From Acidobacteriota bacterium (lineage in GTDB: Bacteria > Acidobacteriota > HRBIN11): a stretch of 10,023 bases of DNA. The notes beneath the pieces were generated by a model. That model saw only the letters and a program-made list of their open reading frames with translations. It was not told where the DNA came from and did no database searches. Shown here in pieces: positions 1-6,864 of the stretch. The stretch spans positions 1-10,023 of the forward strand of contig JANXAA010000047.1 in the NCBI GenBank assembly GCA_025061865.1, written 5' to 3'. The position numbers and the translations under genes are program-made. How positions within the stretch are numbered: the stretch's first letter is position 1; each line of letters starts with the position of its first letter.

Positions 1-253
1 CTTCTAAGATGCGATAGGCGATGTGAGCGTGCCCCAATTCGTCCTGGATGATAGCCATCAGGGAAATGTAAGCGTTCACCGAGGGCGCCTTCTGCGCCGC
101 ATGGTAGTAAGCCGGGGCGCTGAGAAGCTCCGTATCGCCAGAGACGACCAGCGTGACCCGGAGGGCTTCCCGATACGTCTCGCTCATCTCGTCGACCGAC
201 TCGATAAGGCCACCTTGCCGGATGCGCTCCAGGACTTCAGCGTCCGTCACCAT
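1..253 (-). CDS. PaaA-like phenylacetyl-CoA epoxidase/oxygenase family protein, N-terminal part (runs off window)
   Basis: The visible 84 residues begin MVTDAEVLERIRQGG and end DELGHAHIAYRILE at the window edge. The pattern M-x2-YR-x2-L, then an acidic TELLS segment, then APS and QDELGHAH matches the start of the PaaA/PaaC ferritin-like family. In that family the Glu of the first segment and the E-x-x-H pair of the second are di-iron ligands. PaaA is the catalytic subunit of the multicomponent oxygenase that epoxidises the ring of phenylacetyl-CoA in aerobic phenylacetate breakdown. The alignment to PaaA is by memory, and related proteins of unknown substrate share the fold, so the substrate is not proven. 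The ATG at 253-251 is chosen because GGAGG lies 6 nt upstream. Any further paa genes would lie left of the window. Confidence 0.72.
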   Translation of the reverse strand, partial: MVTDAEVLERIRQGGLIESVDEMSETYREALRVTLVVSGDTELLSAPAYYHAAQKAPSVNAYISLMAIIQDELGHAHIAYRILE

Positions 254-323
254 GCCGGACCTCCACAAAGGGTCTCAGGTCTCGGATGCCACCCTCGATG
301 TCGAGGCTTGGGTGCCGGTTTCC

Positions 324-345
324 CAGGGGTCAGAAGTCAGGGGTC
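324..345. repeat. Short direct repeat CAGGGGTC in the intergenic region
   Basis: CAGGGGTC occurs at 324-331 and again at 338-345, with a repetitive stretch (AGAAGT) between them. It lies in the leader of the PaaA-like gene. The rest of the 254-480 gap holds the promoter, the palindrome and the hairpin after dnaA; no coding frame in it looks real. Confidence 0.4.
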
Positions 346-383
346 TGAGAACCGAACACCTAGCCCCTATCACCCGATTTACC

Positions 384-412
384 ATTGTACCCGAATCGGA
401 AGTGTGAGTCAC
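384..412 (-). promoter_or_regulatory. Predicted promoter of the PaaA-like gene
   Basis: Reading the minus strand, TACAAT (389-384, 5 of 6 to the sigma-70 -10 consensus) is preceded at 17 nt by GTGACT (412-407, 4 of 6 to the -35 consensus). The predicted start would leave an untranslated leader of roughly 120 nt before the ATG at 253. The -35 box lies inside the palindrome at 402-414. Assignment is by motif only. Confidence 0.45.
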
Positions 413-414
413 AC
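402..414. promoter_or_regulatory. Perfect 13-bp palindrome GTGTGA-G-TCACAC, candidate operator
   Basis: Two exact 6-bp arms flank a single central base. The half-site resembles the TGTGA/TCACA arms of CRP/FNR-family sites, but the spacer is 1 nt rather than 6, so it is not a standard CRP site. It covers the predicted -35 hexamer of the PaaA-like gene, a position typical of repressor binding. The regulator is unknown. Confidence 0.4.
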
Positions 415-444
415 CCCTTGATCCGGACCCGTCCCCCATACGGC

Positions 445-463
445 CCTGGAAAATCTGTCCAGG
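445..463 (-). terminator. Hairpin just after dnaA, possible weak terminator
   Basis: A 6-bp perfect stem (CCTGGA / TCCAGG) with a 7-nt loop starts about 17 nt after the dnaA stop codon. There is no clear U-tract after it on the minus strand, so intrinsic termination is uncertain. It may only protect the 3' end. Confidence 0.3.
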
Positions 464-480
464 CGAGTCGGAATGGGTCG

Positions 481-1812
481 TCATTCAGAGGACAGACGGA
501 GGATTTGAAGGACCCCATGGAGGTCCTGCTGAAGGCGGGTGTCCGAAGGGAGGTTTTCTTCGATCTTATGGATGGCGTACATGACGGTCGTATGGTGCTT
601 ACCCCCGAAGGCCTGGCCGATTTCATTGAGGGAAGCCTCTAGGTGGTGCCGGGCCAGGTACATGGCGATCTGGCGGGGGTACACGACCTGAGGCCGATTC
701 GTCCGGGATACGATCTCCTCGGGGGATAGCTTGAAATAAGTCGCAACAGCGCGGATGACGTCCTGAATCGAGATCCGCGTCGAGGTCGGACCCGAAGCCG
801 GTCCCGACGCCACGCGACTCAGGGATTCCAGAAGCGGCGTGATCGCCTCTCGAGCCAGTTCGATAGAAAGAGGCTGGCTCTTCATCGAGGCTAAGAATAC
901 CAGACGCCGGAGGGCTCCCTCTAGGGTCCGGACGTTATCGATGACCCGCTCGGCGATAAACAGGGCCACATCATCGGGAACATGCACGCCTATCAGCATG
1001 GCCTTCTTGTGGAGGATGGCAATCCGAGTCTCCAGTTCGGGCGGCTGAATGTCGGCGACCAGCCCCCAGGAGAAACGGGAAACCAGCCGTCCTTCTAAGT
1101 GGGCCAAGGCCTGCGGGGGTTGGTCTGCCGTCAGCACGATTTGCTTCTGCGCCTGGTACAGGATGTTGAAAATGGAAAAGACCTCTTCCTGGGTCCGTTC
1201 CTTACCCGCCAACGTGTGGACGTCGTCCAGGAGGAGGACGTCGGCCGCCCGATAGTACTGGCGGAGGTCGTGCACGTTCCCCCGCTGGTAGGCCTCGACT
1301 AATTGATTCATCAGAGCGTCGCACGATACATAGATGACCCGCAAGTCCGGACGGTTCTGGGTCGTGCGATTGCCGATGGCATGAAGCAGATGGGTCTTGC
1401 CTAAGCCGACGCCCCCATAGATAAAGAGGGGATTGTATACATGACCCGGGTGGTCGGCCACGGCCGTCGAGGCGGCATGGGCCGCCTGATTGCTGGCACC
1501 TACGACAAAGTTCTCAAAGGTGTAAATGGGATTGAGGCCCCCGTCGGTCGTCATCTCTCGGGCGTGAGCCCTTTCTAGCTCCTCATGGGTCAGGAACTCC
1601 AGCTCCTTGGCCGGGAGGTGGGCTTCTTGAATACAGGCCTGAATGTCCTGAGCGTACGACCGCTGGATGACTTCTCGGAAAAACTTACTGGGGATGAGGA
1701 CCTGGACGCGGCGGTCGTCTTCATAGAACTGGACTGTCGGTCGGAACCAACTGTTATAGGACTGCGGGCGAAGGCGCCGTTGGAGACCCTGCAGAATCTT
1801 GACCCAGTACAT
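481..1812 (-). CDS. dnaA: Chromosomal replication initiator protein DnaA
   Basis: DnaA binds the origin, unwinds it in its ATP form and recruits the replicative helicase. The 443 residues are near the usual family length. An N-terminal domain I is visible (residues 1-65, with the W-x20-WF pattern), followed by a short linker. The AAA+ domain III has Walker A GGVGLGKT (133-140), Walker B LLLDDVH (193-199), the LAGKERTQEE segment, the SRF box with its arginine (R246) and sensor II NVRTLEGAL (R295). The C-terminal DNA-binding domain IV includes YPRQIAMYLARH and the signature EIGQAFGGKHHTTVMYAI (397-414). The usual RDHTTV of this signature is KHHTTV here, so the base-contacting Asp is replaced by His406. 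The ATG at 1812 has GGAGG 5 nt upstream. dnaN does not follow; the gene stands after the gcv operon on the same strand and probably has its own promoter. Confidence 0.97.
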   Translation of the reverse strand: MYWVKILQGLQRRLRPQSYNSWFRPTVQFYEDDRRVQVLIPSKFFREVIQRSYAQDIQACIQEAHLPAKELEFLTHEELERAHAREMTTDGGLNPIYTFENFVVGASNQAAHAASTAVADHPGHVYNPLFIYGGVGLGKTHLLHAIGNRTTQNRPDLRVIYVSCDALMNQLVEAYQRGNVHDLRQYYRAADVLLLDDVHTLAGKERTQEEVFSIFNILYQAQKQIVLTADQPPQALAHLEGRLVSRFSWGLVADIQPPELETRIAILHKKAMLIGVHVPDDVALFIAERVIDNVRTLEGALRRLVFLASMKSQPLSIELAREAITPLLESLSRVASGPASGPTSTRISIQDVIRAVATYFKLSPEEIVSRTNRPQVVYPRQIAMYLARHHLEASLNEIGQAFGGKHHTTVMYAIHKIEENLPSDTRLQQDLHGVLQILRLSSE

Positions 1813-1914
1813 CCAAGCCTCCGTGGAAAAGCCCCTGCGTCGGAAGAAGGCGGCGGCGTTCCCTCCCCAGGCCCGGTATGCCTTTCATCTTACCCAAGGG
1901 ACCCGGCCGGACAA

Positions 1915-2023
1915 AACCGAATAAATTAGCAAATTATAAATTGATATTTGTAAAAAGAAAGAACAGACGTGCTAGACAAAAAGGACTATTTTTTAACAGT
2001 CTTTTCTAGATAAATATTAATAT
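1915..2023. other. AT-rich island upstream of dnaA, candidate oriC unwinding region
   Basis: Counting 1921-2020 gives 22 G+C in 100 bases, a sharp drop in an otherwise GC-rich window. The island contains a 10-bp AT palindrome (ATATTAATAT, 2014-2023) and an imperfect stem (AAAGGACT around 1980-1987 with AGTCTTTT at 1998-2005). Origins commonly lie beside dnaA and contain an AT-rich unwinding element. However, I see no cluster of TTATCCACA-type DnaA boxes. The nearest are single 7-of-9 matches: TTTTCCACG on the minus strand at 1830-1822 and TTATCTAGA on the minus strand near 2012-2004. An origin is therefore only a candidate; the AT-rich DNA may simply be the dnaA promoter region. Confidence 0.35.
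1933..1938 (-). promoter_or_regulatory. Candidate -10 box of the dnaA promoter
   Basis: A perfect TATAAT is read on the minus strand inside the AT-rich island. No convincing -35 hexamer lies at 16-18 nt. Initiation here would give a leader of about 110 nt before the dnaA ATG. Confidence 0.3.
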
Positions 2024-2024
2024 C

Positions 2025-2038
2025 GGGCCCGAAGGCCC
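2025..2038 (-). terminator. UUCG-tetraloop hairpin, probable terminator of the gcv operon
   Basis: On the minus strand GGGCC-TTCG-GGCCC forms a perfect 5-bp GC stem closed by a very stable UUCG loop, followed at once by the AT-rich GATATTAATATTTATC. It lies about 100 nt after the gcvPB stop and ahead of dnaA. The tail is AT-rich rather than a pure U-run. A second hairpin upstream of it (GACGG-CGAAT-CCGTC, 2050-2064 on the plus strand) may belong to the same 3' end. Nothing else is recognisable in 2041-2139. Confidence 0.55.
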
Positions 2039-2139
2039 ATTAGACTCCCGACGGCGAATCCGTCCCCCCTCGACGCTGCATCTCACCAGGACGGTGTAGT
2101 CCGTGAGCATGGCGTCCGACCGACCTCCTCCAAGGGTGA

Positions 2140-3690
2140 TCACTTTTCATCGCGTATCGGGACGTCCTCCGATCCCCTCGAGACCCTCTTCCAGGCCGGC
2201 GGAAAGCCCTGGGGCGACCACCGGAGGATGGGGTGCCGCGCCGCCTCGACCTCGTCGAATCGCCGAAAGGCGCCCCTCTGGGGGGCCGAGCGGAGGACCT
2301 CCGGCTGTTCGGCCGCCTCTCGAGCGATTTGGGTCATAGCCTCGACGAATCGGTCCAGTTCCTCGAGGCTTTCTGTCTCGGTCGGCTCAATCATGAGGGC
2401 GCCCGGGACGATGAGGGGGAAGTACACGGTCGGCGGGTGGAGACCGTAGTCGATCAGCCGCTTGGCGATGTCCATCGTCGTCACGCCGGTGGGATTCTGA
2501 CGCCGGTCGTTGAAGACGACCTCGTGCATGACCCTGCGGTCATAGGGGAGGTGGTAGTAAGGCTTTAATCGGGCCATGAGGTAGTTGGCGTTAAGGACGG
2601 CATGGACAGCGATATCTCGCAGGTGGTCTCGGCCCAAGGACAGGATGTACGCCAGGGCTCGGACGTGGACGCCGAAGTGGCCTTCAAAGGCCTTGACGCG
2701 ACCGATGGACTTAGGGCTATCCCAGATGCGGCGGTAGCGGTCACCTTCCCGGGCGACCCGCGGCACGGGGAGGTAAGGAGCCAGATGCTCCCGGACACAC
2801 ACGGGTCCGCTTCCCGGGCCACCGCCGCCGTGGGGTGTGCTAAAGGTCTTATGGAGGTTCAGGTGGAGGACGTCGACGCCCATATCGCCGGGCCGGGCGA
2901 TACCCAAGAAGGCGTTCATGTTGGCGCCGTCCATATACAGAAAGGCGCCCCCCTCGTGAAGGACGTCGGCGATTTCGAGGATGTCCTCCTCGAAGAGGCC
3001 CAGGGTGTTCGGGTTCGTGATCATCAGGGCGGCGACGTCCTGGCTCATCGCTGCCCGGAGGGTCGAAGGACTGAGCAAGCCCCGTTCGTCCGACTTGAGA
3101 TGGACGACCTCGAACCCGCCGAGGGCAGCGCTGGCAGGGTTCGTCCCATGGGCCGAGTCGGGGACGAGGATTCGGGTCCGTTTTTCCCCCCGGTCCTCCA
3201 GGCATGCACGGATGAGGAGTAGGCCCGTGAGCTCCCCGTGAGCTCCGGCGGCCGGTTGGAGGGTCACTGCGTCCATACCCGTGATCTCGCTTAGGTAGCA
3301 TTCCAGGTGCCATTGAATCGCTAGACACCCCTGGACGAACTCATCGGGCAGATACGGGTGGGCTTCCGTAAAAGCGGTCCATCGAGCGATGACCTCATTC
3401 AATCGAGGGTTGTACTTCATCGTACAGGAGCCAAGGGGGTAAATCCCGCGGTCGATGCAGTAATTCCACTGGGCCAAGCGATTAAAGTGGCGGACGACGT
3501 CGAATTCCGAGAGTTCCGGCAGGCCCTCGACCCGGTCTCGGCGCAAGTGATCCGGCACCAGGTCCTCGACGGGGGTCTCGGGGACGCCCATCGGGGGGAG
3601 GCTGTAGCCCACGCGACCGGGCTGGCTTCGTTCGAACAAGAGGGGTTCTTCCAGGGTGATATGCTGGGCCGTGCGATTCGAGTCCCGCAT
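2140..3690 (-). CDS. gcvPB: Glycine dehydrogenase (decarboxylating) subunit 2, P-protein beta subunit
   Basis: This is the PLP-bearing half of the split P-protein. With GcvPA it decarboxylates glycine and passes the aminomethyl group to the lipoyl arm of GcvH. The 516 residues fit the family. Visible landmarks are YPLGSCTMKYNP (about 84-95), QPAAGAHGELTGL (145-157), DSAHGTNPASA (178-188), the MDGANMNA segment (253-260) and HLNLHKTFSTPHGGGG (276-291), in which K281 is the expected PLP lysine. The C-terminal part has the family's VYFPLIVPGALMIEPTETE stretch. A TTG at 3702 would add four residues but has no ribosome site. The ATG at 3690 has GAGG 6 nt upstream and is preferred. It is the last gene of the operon, separated from gcvPA by about 60 nt that include an inverted repeat. 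Confidence 0.96.
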   Translation of the reverse strand: MRDSNRTAQHITLEEPLLFERSQPGRVGYSLPPMGVPETPVEDLVPDHLRRDRVEGLPELSEFDVVRHFNRLAQWNYCIDRGIYPLGSCTMKYNPRLNEVIARWTAFTEAHPYLPDEFVQGCLAIQWHLECYLSEITGMDAVTLQPAAGAHGELTGLLLIRACLEDRGEKRTRILVPDSAHGTNPASAALGGFEVVHLKSDERGLLSPSTLRAAMSQDVAALMITNPNTLGLFEEDILEIADVLHEGGAFLYMDGANMNAFLGIARPGDMGVDVLHLNLHKTFSTPHGGGGPGSGPVCVREHLAPYLPVPRVAREGDRYRRIWDSPKSIGRVKAFEGHFGVHVRALAYILSLGRDHLRDIAVHAVLNANYLMARLKPYYHLPYDRRVMHEVVFNDRRQNPTGVTTMDIAKRLIDYGLHPPTVYFPLIVPGALMIEPTETESLEELDRFVEAMTQIAREAAEQPEVLRSAPQRGAFRRFDEVEAARHPILRWSPQGFPPAWKRVSRGSEDVPIRDEK

Positions 3691-3709
3691 GTCATGCCTC
3701 AAGGGGTGA

Positions 3710-3767
3710 ATGGCGAGTAGCGAACGGCAAGCAACCCATGATTCGATGGCTATTCGCTACTCGCCAT
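3710..3767. repeat. Perfect 15-bp inverted repeat spanning the gcvPA stop and the gcvPA-gcvPB gap
   Basis: ATGGCGAGTAGCGAA at 3710-3724 is the exact reverse complement of 3753-3767, with a 28-nt interval. The 3753-3767 arm encodes the last five residues of gcvPA (MASSE), directly before its TAG. The other arm lies just upstream of the gcvPB ribosome site. In the operon transcript the two arms would form a strong 15-bp hairpin. No U-tract follows, so a classical terminator is unlikely; a stabilising, attenuating or translational role, or a remnant of a dispersed repeat, is possible. Confidence 0.75.
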
Positions 3768-5096
3768 CCGGACGAGTCGCTCGATCTCCTCCGGGGGATT
3801 CATCTCCGTGACGCACATCAGGAGGTCCTGGGCCAGCTCAGGATACCAGCGGTGCAGGGGTAGACCGGCCACGATGCCTTGAGCCAGCAGGTGTTCCCAT
3901 ATCCTCGGGGCCTTCGGATGGCGGACGACGAATTCGTTAAAAAAGGGGCCTCGGAAGGGGCGTTGCCATCCCTCGGCCTCCAGACGACGGGCCAGATAGT
4001 GCGCCCGTTGGGCGTTCAGGAGGGCCAGGCGGTGAAGGCCCTCGGGTCCTAAGAGGGCCAGATACACGGTCACGGCCAAGGCGCAGAGGGTCTGGTTGGT
4101 GCAAATATTACTAGTCGCCTTTTCCCGACGGATATGCTGTTCTCGGGCCGCTAAGGTTAGGACAAAGCCCCGCCGGCCATTTCGGTCGTAGGCCACACCG
4201 ACCAAGCGGCCCGGGAGCCGCCGGACGTACTCCATCCGGGTCGCCATGAGGCCCACGTGGGGACCTCCGAACTGGACGGGCAGGCCGAGAGACTGGCCCT
4301 CACCGACGACGATGTCGAAGCCGAATGCACCGGGTGGCCTGAGAAAGCCCAGGCTGAGGGCCTCCGTGAAGCAGGCGACCCGGACAGCCGGATGGTCGCC
4401 CAGGGCGGCCCGGACGGCGGCCCAGTCCTCGACGATGCCCAGGGCGTTGGGGGACTGGACGACGACGGCGAACGTATCGTCCCGGAGGCAAGCCTGGAGG
4501 ACGTCCAGGTCGATCTGACCCGTCTCAGGTTCCCAGGAGACGAGCTCGATGGAGACGTCGAAGTGACGGAGGTACGTGTGTACGACCTGCTGGTATTCTG
4601 GATGAACACTCCGGGCAACCAGGACGTGGCGGCCCTCTCGAATCCGGCGGGCCATCAGGACGGCCTCGGCGAGGGCCGTCGCCCCGTCGTACATGGAGGC
4701 GTTGGCGACCTCCATGCCCGTAAGCTGGCAAACCATCGTCTGAAATTCAAAGACGCCTTGCAGCGTCCCCTGGCTGACCTCAGGCTGATAGGGCGTATAG
4801 GCCGTAAAGAATTCGGGCTTCCGGACGACGTCCTCGACGACGGCCGGGATATAGTGACGGTACGCCCCGGCGCCCACGAAGGACGCAACCTCCGGGGGGA
4901 CCCGGTTCATCGAGGCCCATCGGCGGAAGGTCTCTAAGACCTCGGCTTCGGACATGGCCGGCGGGAGGTCCAGGTCGACCTTCAAGCGAACGGCTTCTGG
5001 AATCGGCTGAAATAAGGCCTCGACTGAATCGACGCCGATGACTTCCAACATGCGTCGGATGTCTTCCGGCGCATGGGGTAGGTATCGCACGCTCAT
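3750..5096 (-). CDS. gcvPA: Glycine dehydrogenase (decarboxylating) subunit 1, P-protein alpha subunit
   Basis: GcvPA is the non-PLP-lysine half of the split P-protein and forms the active alpha2-beta2 enzyme with GcvPB. The 448 residues match the family length. Signature segments are FVGAGAYRHYIPAVV, TPYQPEVSQGTLQ, NASMYDGATA, GEGQSLGLP, and REQHIRREKATSNICTNQ, all in family order. The ATG at 5096 overlaps the TGA of gcvH as ATGA, so translation is probably coupled. The ribosome site is weak, which fits coupling. The last residues (MASSE) come from one arm of the inverted repeat at 3710-3767, so the extreme C-terminus may have been set by that repeat rather than by conservation. Confidence 0.97.
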   Translation of the reverse strand: MSVRYLPHAPEDIRRMLEVIGVDSVEALFQPIPEAVRLKVDLDLPPAMSEAEVLETFRRWASMNRVPPEVASFVGAGAYRHYIPAVVEDVVRKPEFFTAYTPYQPEVSQGTLQGVFEFQTMVCQLTGMEVANASMYDGATALAEAVLMARRIREGRHVLVARSVHPEYQQVVHTYLRHFDVSIELVSWEPETGQIDLDVLQACLRDDTFAVVVQSPNALGIVEDWAAVRAALGDHPAVRVACFTEALSLGFLRPPGAFGFDIVVGEGQSLGLPVQFGGPHVGLMATRMEYVRRLPGRLVGVAYDRNGRRGFVLTLAAREQHIRREKATSNICTNQTLCALAVTVYLALLGPEGLHRLALLNAQRAHYLARRLEAEGWQRPFRGPFFNEFVVRHPKAPRIWEHLLAQGIVAGLPLHRWYPELAQDLLMCVTEMNPPEEIERLVRMASSE

Positions 5097-5479
5097 GACG
5101 ACTGCTCGACGTAAGCTTCGTATTCCTGACCCGACATCAGACGGTCGAACTCAGAGGGGTCATGCACGCGAATTCGGATGAGCCAGCCCCGCTCGTGGGG
5201 CGATTGGTTGATAATCTCGGGATGGTTGACAACCTCTTGATTGACTTCGACGACCTCTCCACTCATAGGCATGTACAGGTCGGCGGCCGTCTTGATGCTC
5301 TCAACGGTCCCGAAGGCCTGGAGCTGGCGAAACGTCTGACCCACGGCGGGAAGTTCGATGTAAACGATGTCACCGAGTTGTTCCTGAGCGTAGTGGGTGA
5401 TGCCGACCGTTCCGACGTCGCCCTGCAGATGAATCCATTCGTGTTCCCGGGTGTACCGGTAGGACTCGGGGTACTTCAT
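5093..5479 (-). CDS. gcvH: Glycine cleavage system H protein
   Basis: GcvH is the small lipoyl carrier that shuttles the aminomethyl group between the P and T proteins and then to dihydrolipoyl dehydrogenase. The 128 residues match the family. The N-terminal YTREHEWI, the GITHYAQEQLGDIVYIELP strand region, the lipoylation motif VESIKTAADLYMP (lysine K63) and SGEVVEVN are all present. The frame is open to 5554, but the ATG at 5479 is the family start and has GGAG 9 nt upstream. It overlaps the gcvT stop as ATGA, and its own TGA overlaps the gcvPA start in the same way. Lipoylation must be supplied by genes outside the window. Confidence 0.97.
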   Translation of the reverse strand: MKYPESYRYTREHEWIHLQGDVGTVGITHYAQEQLGDIVYIELPAVGQTFRQLQAFGTVESIKTAADLYMPMSGEVVEVNQEVVNHPEIINQSPHERGWLIRIRVHDPSEFDRLMSGQEYEAYVEQSS

Positions 5480-6582
5480 GCCACGCGACTCCGTCGGTAG
5501 AAGGGTAGCGGCACGACGCGGGCCTCCCGGAGACTTTGGCGGATATCGACCCACAGGCGAGACGCCTCATAGGGCATTTGAATAAGAGCAAGGCCGATCG
5601 CCTTCTTGAGGTAGGGAGCAAAGGTTCCACTGGTAACTCGGCCGATCGGCTCGTGCCCTTCACCCAAGACCGAATAGCCCGACCGGGGAAGGCCGGCGTC
5701 GGTCATCTCGAAACCGACCAGACGCCTTCGCAGGCCCCCTCGCCAGACTTTCTCCAAGGCCGCTTTTCCGATGAAATCCGCCTTATCCATCTTGACGACC
5801 CCTGCCAGGCCGACCTCGAAGGGGTTCGTCTGCTCGTCCATGTCTTGGCCGTAAAGAAGCATGCCAGCTTCCAGACGGAGCGTATCCCGAGCGCCCAATC
5901 CGCAGGGACGGATCCCCCACCGCTGACCGGCCTCTAAGATGCGGTCCCATACCTGGCCAACTGCCTCGGCCGGACAAAAGACTTCGAAGCCGTCTTCACC
6001 CGTGTAACCCGTCCGACTACAGAGAACGGGGATGTCGTCCAAGCGAGTTTCCACGAAGTGATAGTAAGGGACGGCCTGTAGGTCGACAGGGACCAAGGCA
6101 CCAAGCACGTCGACGGCTCGGGGACCCTGGACGGCCAGGAGGGCCGTCTCAGCACTACAATCCGTGACCTCTACAGAGGCCGGCGCATGAGCCCGGAGCC
6201 AAGCGTAGTCACGGTCGGTCGTCGCCGCGTTGACGACAGCCAGCCATCCGTCCTGGGACAGGCGGTACAGGACGAGGTCGTCCAAGATGCCGCCCTCATC
6301 GTTCAGCATAAGGTTGTACTGAGCCCGGCCAGGTCCCATCGCCTGGGTCCGGTTCGTAAACACCCGGTCCACAAAGGACGGGCTCCCAGGGCCCCGAAAG
6401 CGAATCTTCCCCATGTGGCTGACGTCGAAGACGCCGACGGCCGTGCGGACGACTATGTGCTCTTCGATGATGCCCATATAATGGACCGGCATTTCGAAAC
6501 CGGCGAAGGACGTCATCCGAGCGCCCATCCGCCGATGGGTCTCATATAGGGCGGTCCGTCGGAGGGTGACCCCAGATTGCAT
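5476..6582 (-). CDS. gcvT: Glycine cleavage system T protein (aminomethyltransferase)
   Basis: GcvT takes the aminomethyl group from GcvH, releases ammonia and passes the one-carbon unit to tetrahydrofolate as 5,10-methylene-THF. From the ATG at 6582 the protein has 368 residues, a usual length. Visible motifs are RTALYETHRRMGARM (9-23), FAGFEMPVHY (26-35), DVSHMGKI (53-60), DEGGILDDLVLYR with the catalytic-type D101, TGYTGEDGFE (191-200), LGARDTLRLEAGMLLYG (229-245) and the C-terminal GRVTSGTFAPYLKKAIGLA. The frame extends to a TTG at 6627, but that codon overlaps the predicted -10 box, so it should not be in the mRNA. No strong ribosome site precedes the ATG, which leaves mild doubt about the exact start. 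First gene of the gcv operon. Confidence 0.96.
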   Translation of the reverse strand: MQSGVTLRRTALYETHRRMGARMTSFAGFEMPVHYMGIIEEHIVVRTAVGVFDVSHMGKIRFRGPGSPSFVDRVFTNRTQAMGPGRAQYNLMLNDEGGILDDLVLYRLSQDGWLAVVNAATTDRDYAWLRAHAPASVEVTDCSAETALLAVQGPRAVDVLGALVPVDLQAVPYYHFVETRLDDIPVLCSRTGYTGEDGFEVFCPAEAVGQVWDRILEAGQRWGIRPCGLGARDTLRLEAGMLLYGQDMDEQTNPFEVGLAGVVKMDKADFIGKAALEKVWRGGLRRRLVGFEMTDAGLPRSGYSVLGEGHEPIGRVTSGTFAPYLKKAIGLALIQMPYEASRLWVDIRQSLREARVVPLPFYRRSRVA

Positions 6583-6625
6583 AGGTATGAGTCCATACGA
6601 AAAGCCGGTAGAGCTACAGGATTTC

Positions 6626-6655
6626 AAGATACCATAGGCCTGTCGATCTTGTCAA
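6626..6655 (-). promoter_or_regulatory. Promoter of the gcvTHPAPB operon
   Basis: On the minus strand a perfect TTGACA (6655-6650) is followed after 18 nt by TATCTT (6631-6626, 4 of 6), preceded by TG one base away, an extended -10. Transcription would start near 6619, giving a leader of about 37 nt. That leader is too short for a glycine riboswitch, and I see none of the tandem-aptamer features there. Confidence 0.65.
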
Positions 6656-6836
6656 AGCCTCAGATCGTACGGAGCTGCCTCATTTTGGGTGAATCGGGGA
6701 ATGGGGGGCCCGGGATGTTTCAGGTGAATCTGGCTATCGCCTGGACCCGCCCGAAAGTCGTCTCGACCCCGCCCATGCGGACCTGCAGCCCCTCTGGCAG
6801 GCCAGGTACCCGTAGAGACGCCCGGCGAGATCCCTA

Positions 6837-6864
6837 TTCCCCTTCGCCGGAGGCGAAATGGGAA
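6837..6864. other. Stable hairpin in the intergenic region
   Basis: TTCGCC-GGA-GGCGAA gives a 6-bp perfect stem (6843-6857). After a small internal loop it continues as TTCCC (6837-6841) paired with GGGAA (6860-6864), making 11 pairs in total. It could form from either strand. No U-tract follows on either side. Confidence 0.45.

Noticed and set aside
1979..2006. AAAGGACT/AGTCTTTT stem as a plus-strand terminator
   Set aside because: The stem is imperfect and AT-rich, and no plus-strand gene leads into it.
2602..3222. 206-residue plus-strand frame opposite gcvPB, and similar frame at 4257-4937 opposite gcvPA
   Set aside because: These are antisense shadows of well-conserved genes with no own ribosome site or domain.
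3691..3702. TTG start for gcvPB
   Set aside because: No ribosome site precedes it, while the ATG at 3690 has GAGG at 6 nt.
5480..5554. N-terminal extension of GcvH in the same open frame
   Set aside because: It is not part of the H-protein family, overlaps gcvT, and the ATG at 5479 has a ribosome site and an ATGA overlap.
6583..6627. TTG start for gcvT adding 15 residues
   Set aside because: The TTG overlaps the predicted -10 box and the extra residues do not match the family.
6720..6833. Short minus-strand frame ending VETTFGRVQAIARFT with GC-rich third positions
   Set aside because: It reads somewhat gene-like but is bounded by a TAG at 6834-6836 and has no usable start codon with a ribosome site. 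A remnant is possible but unsupported.
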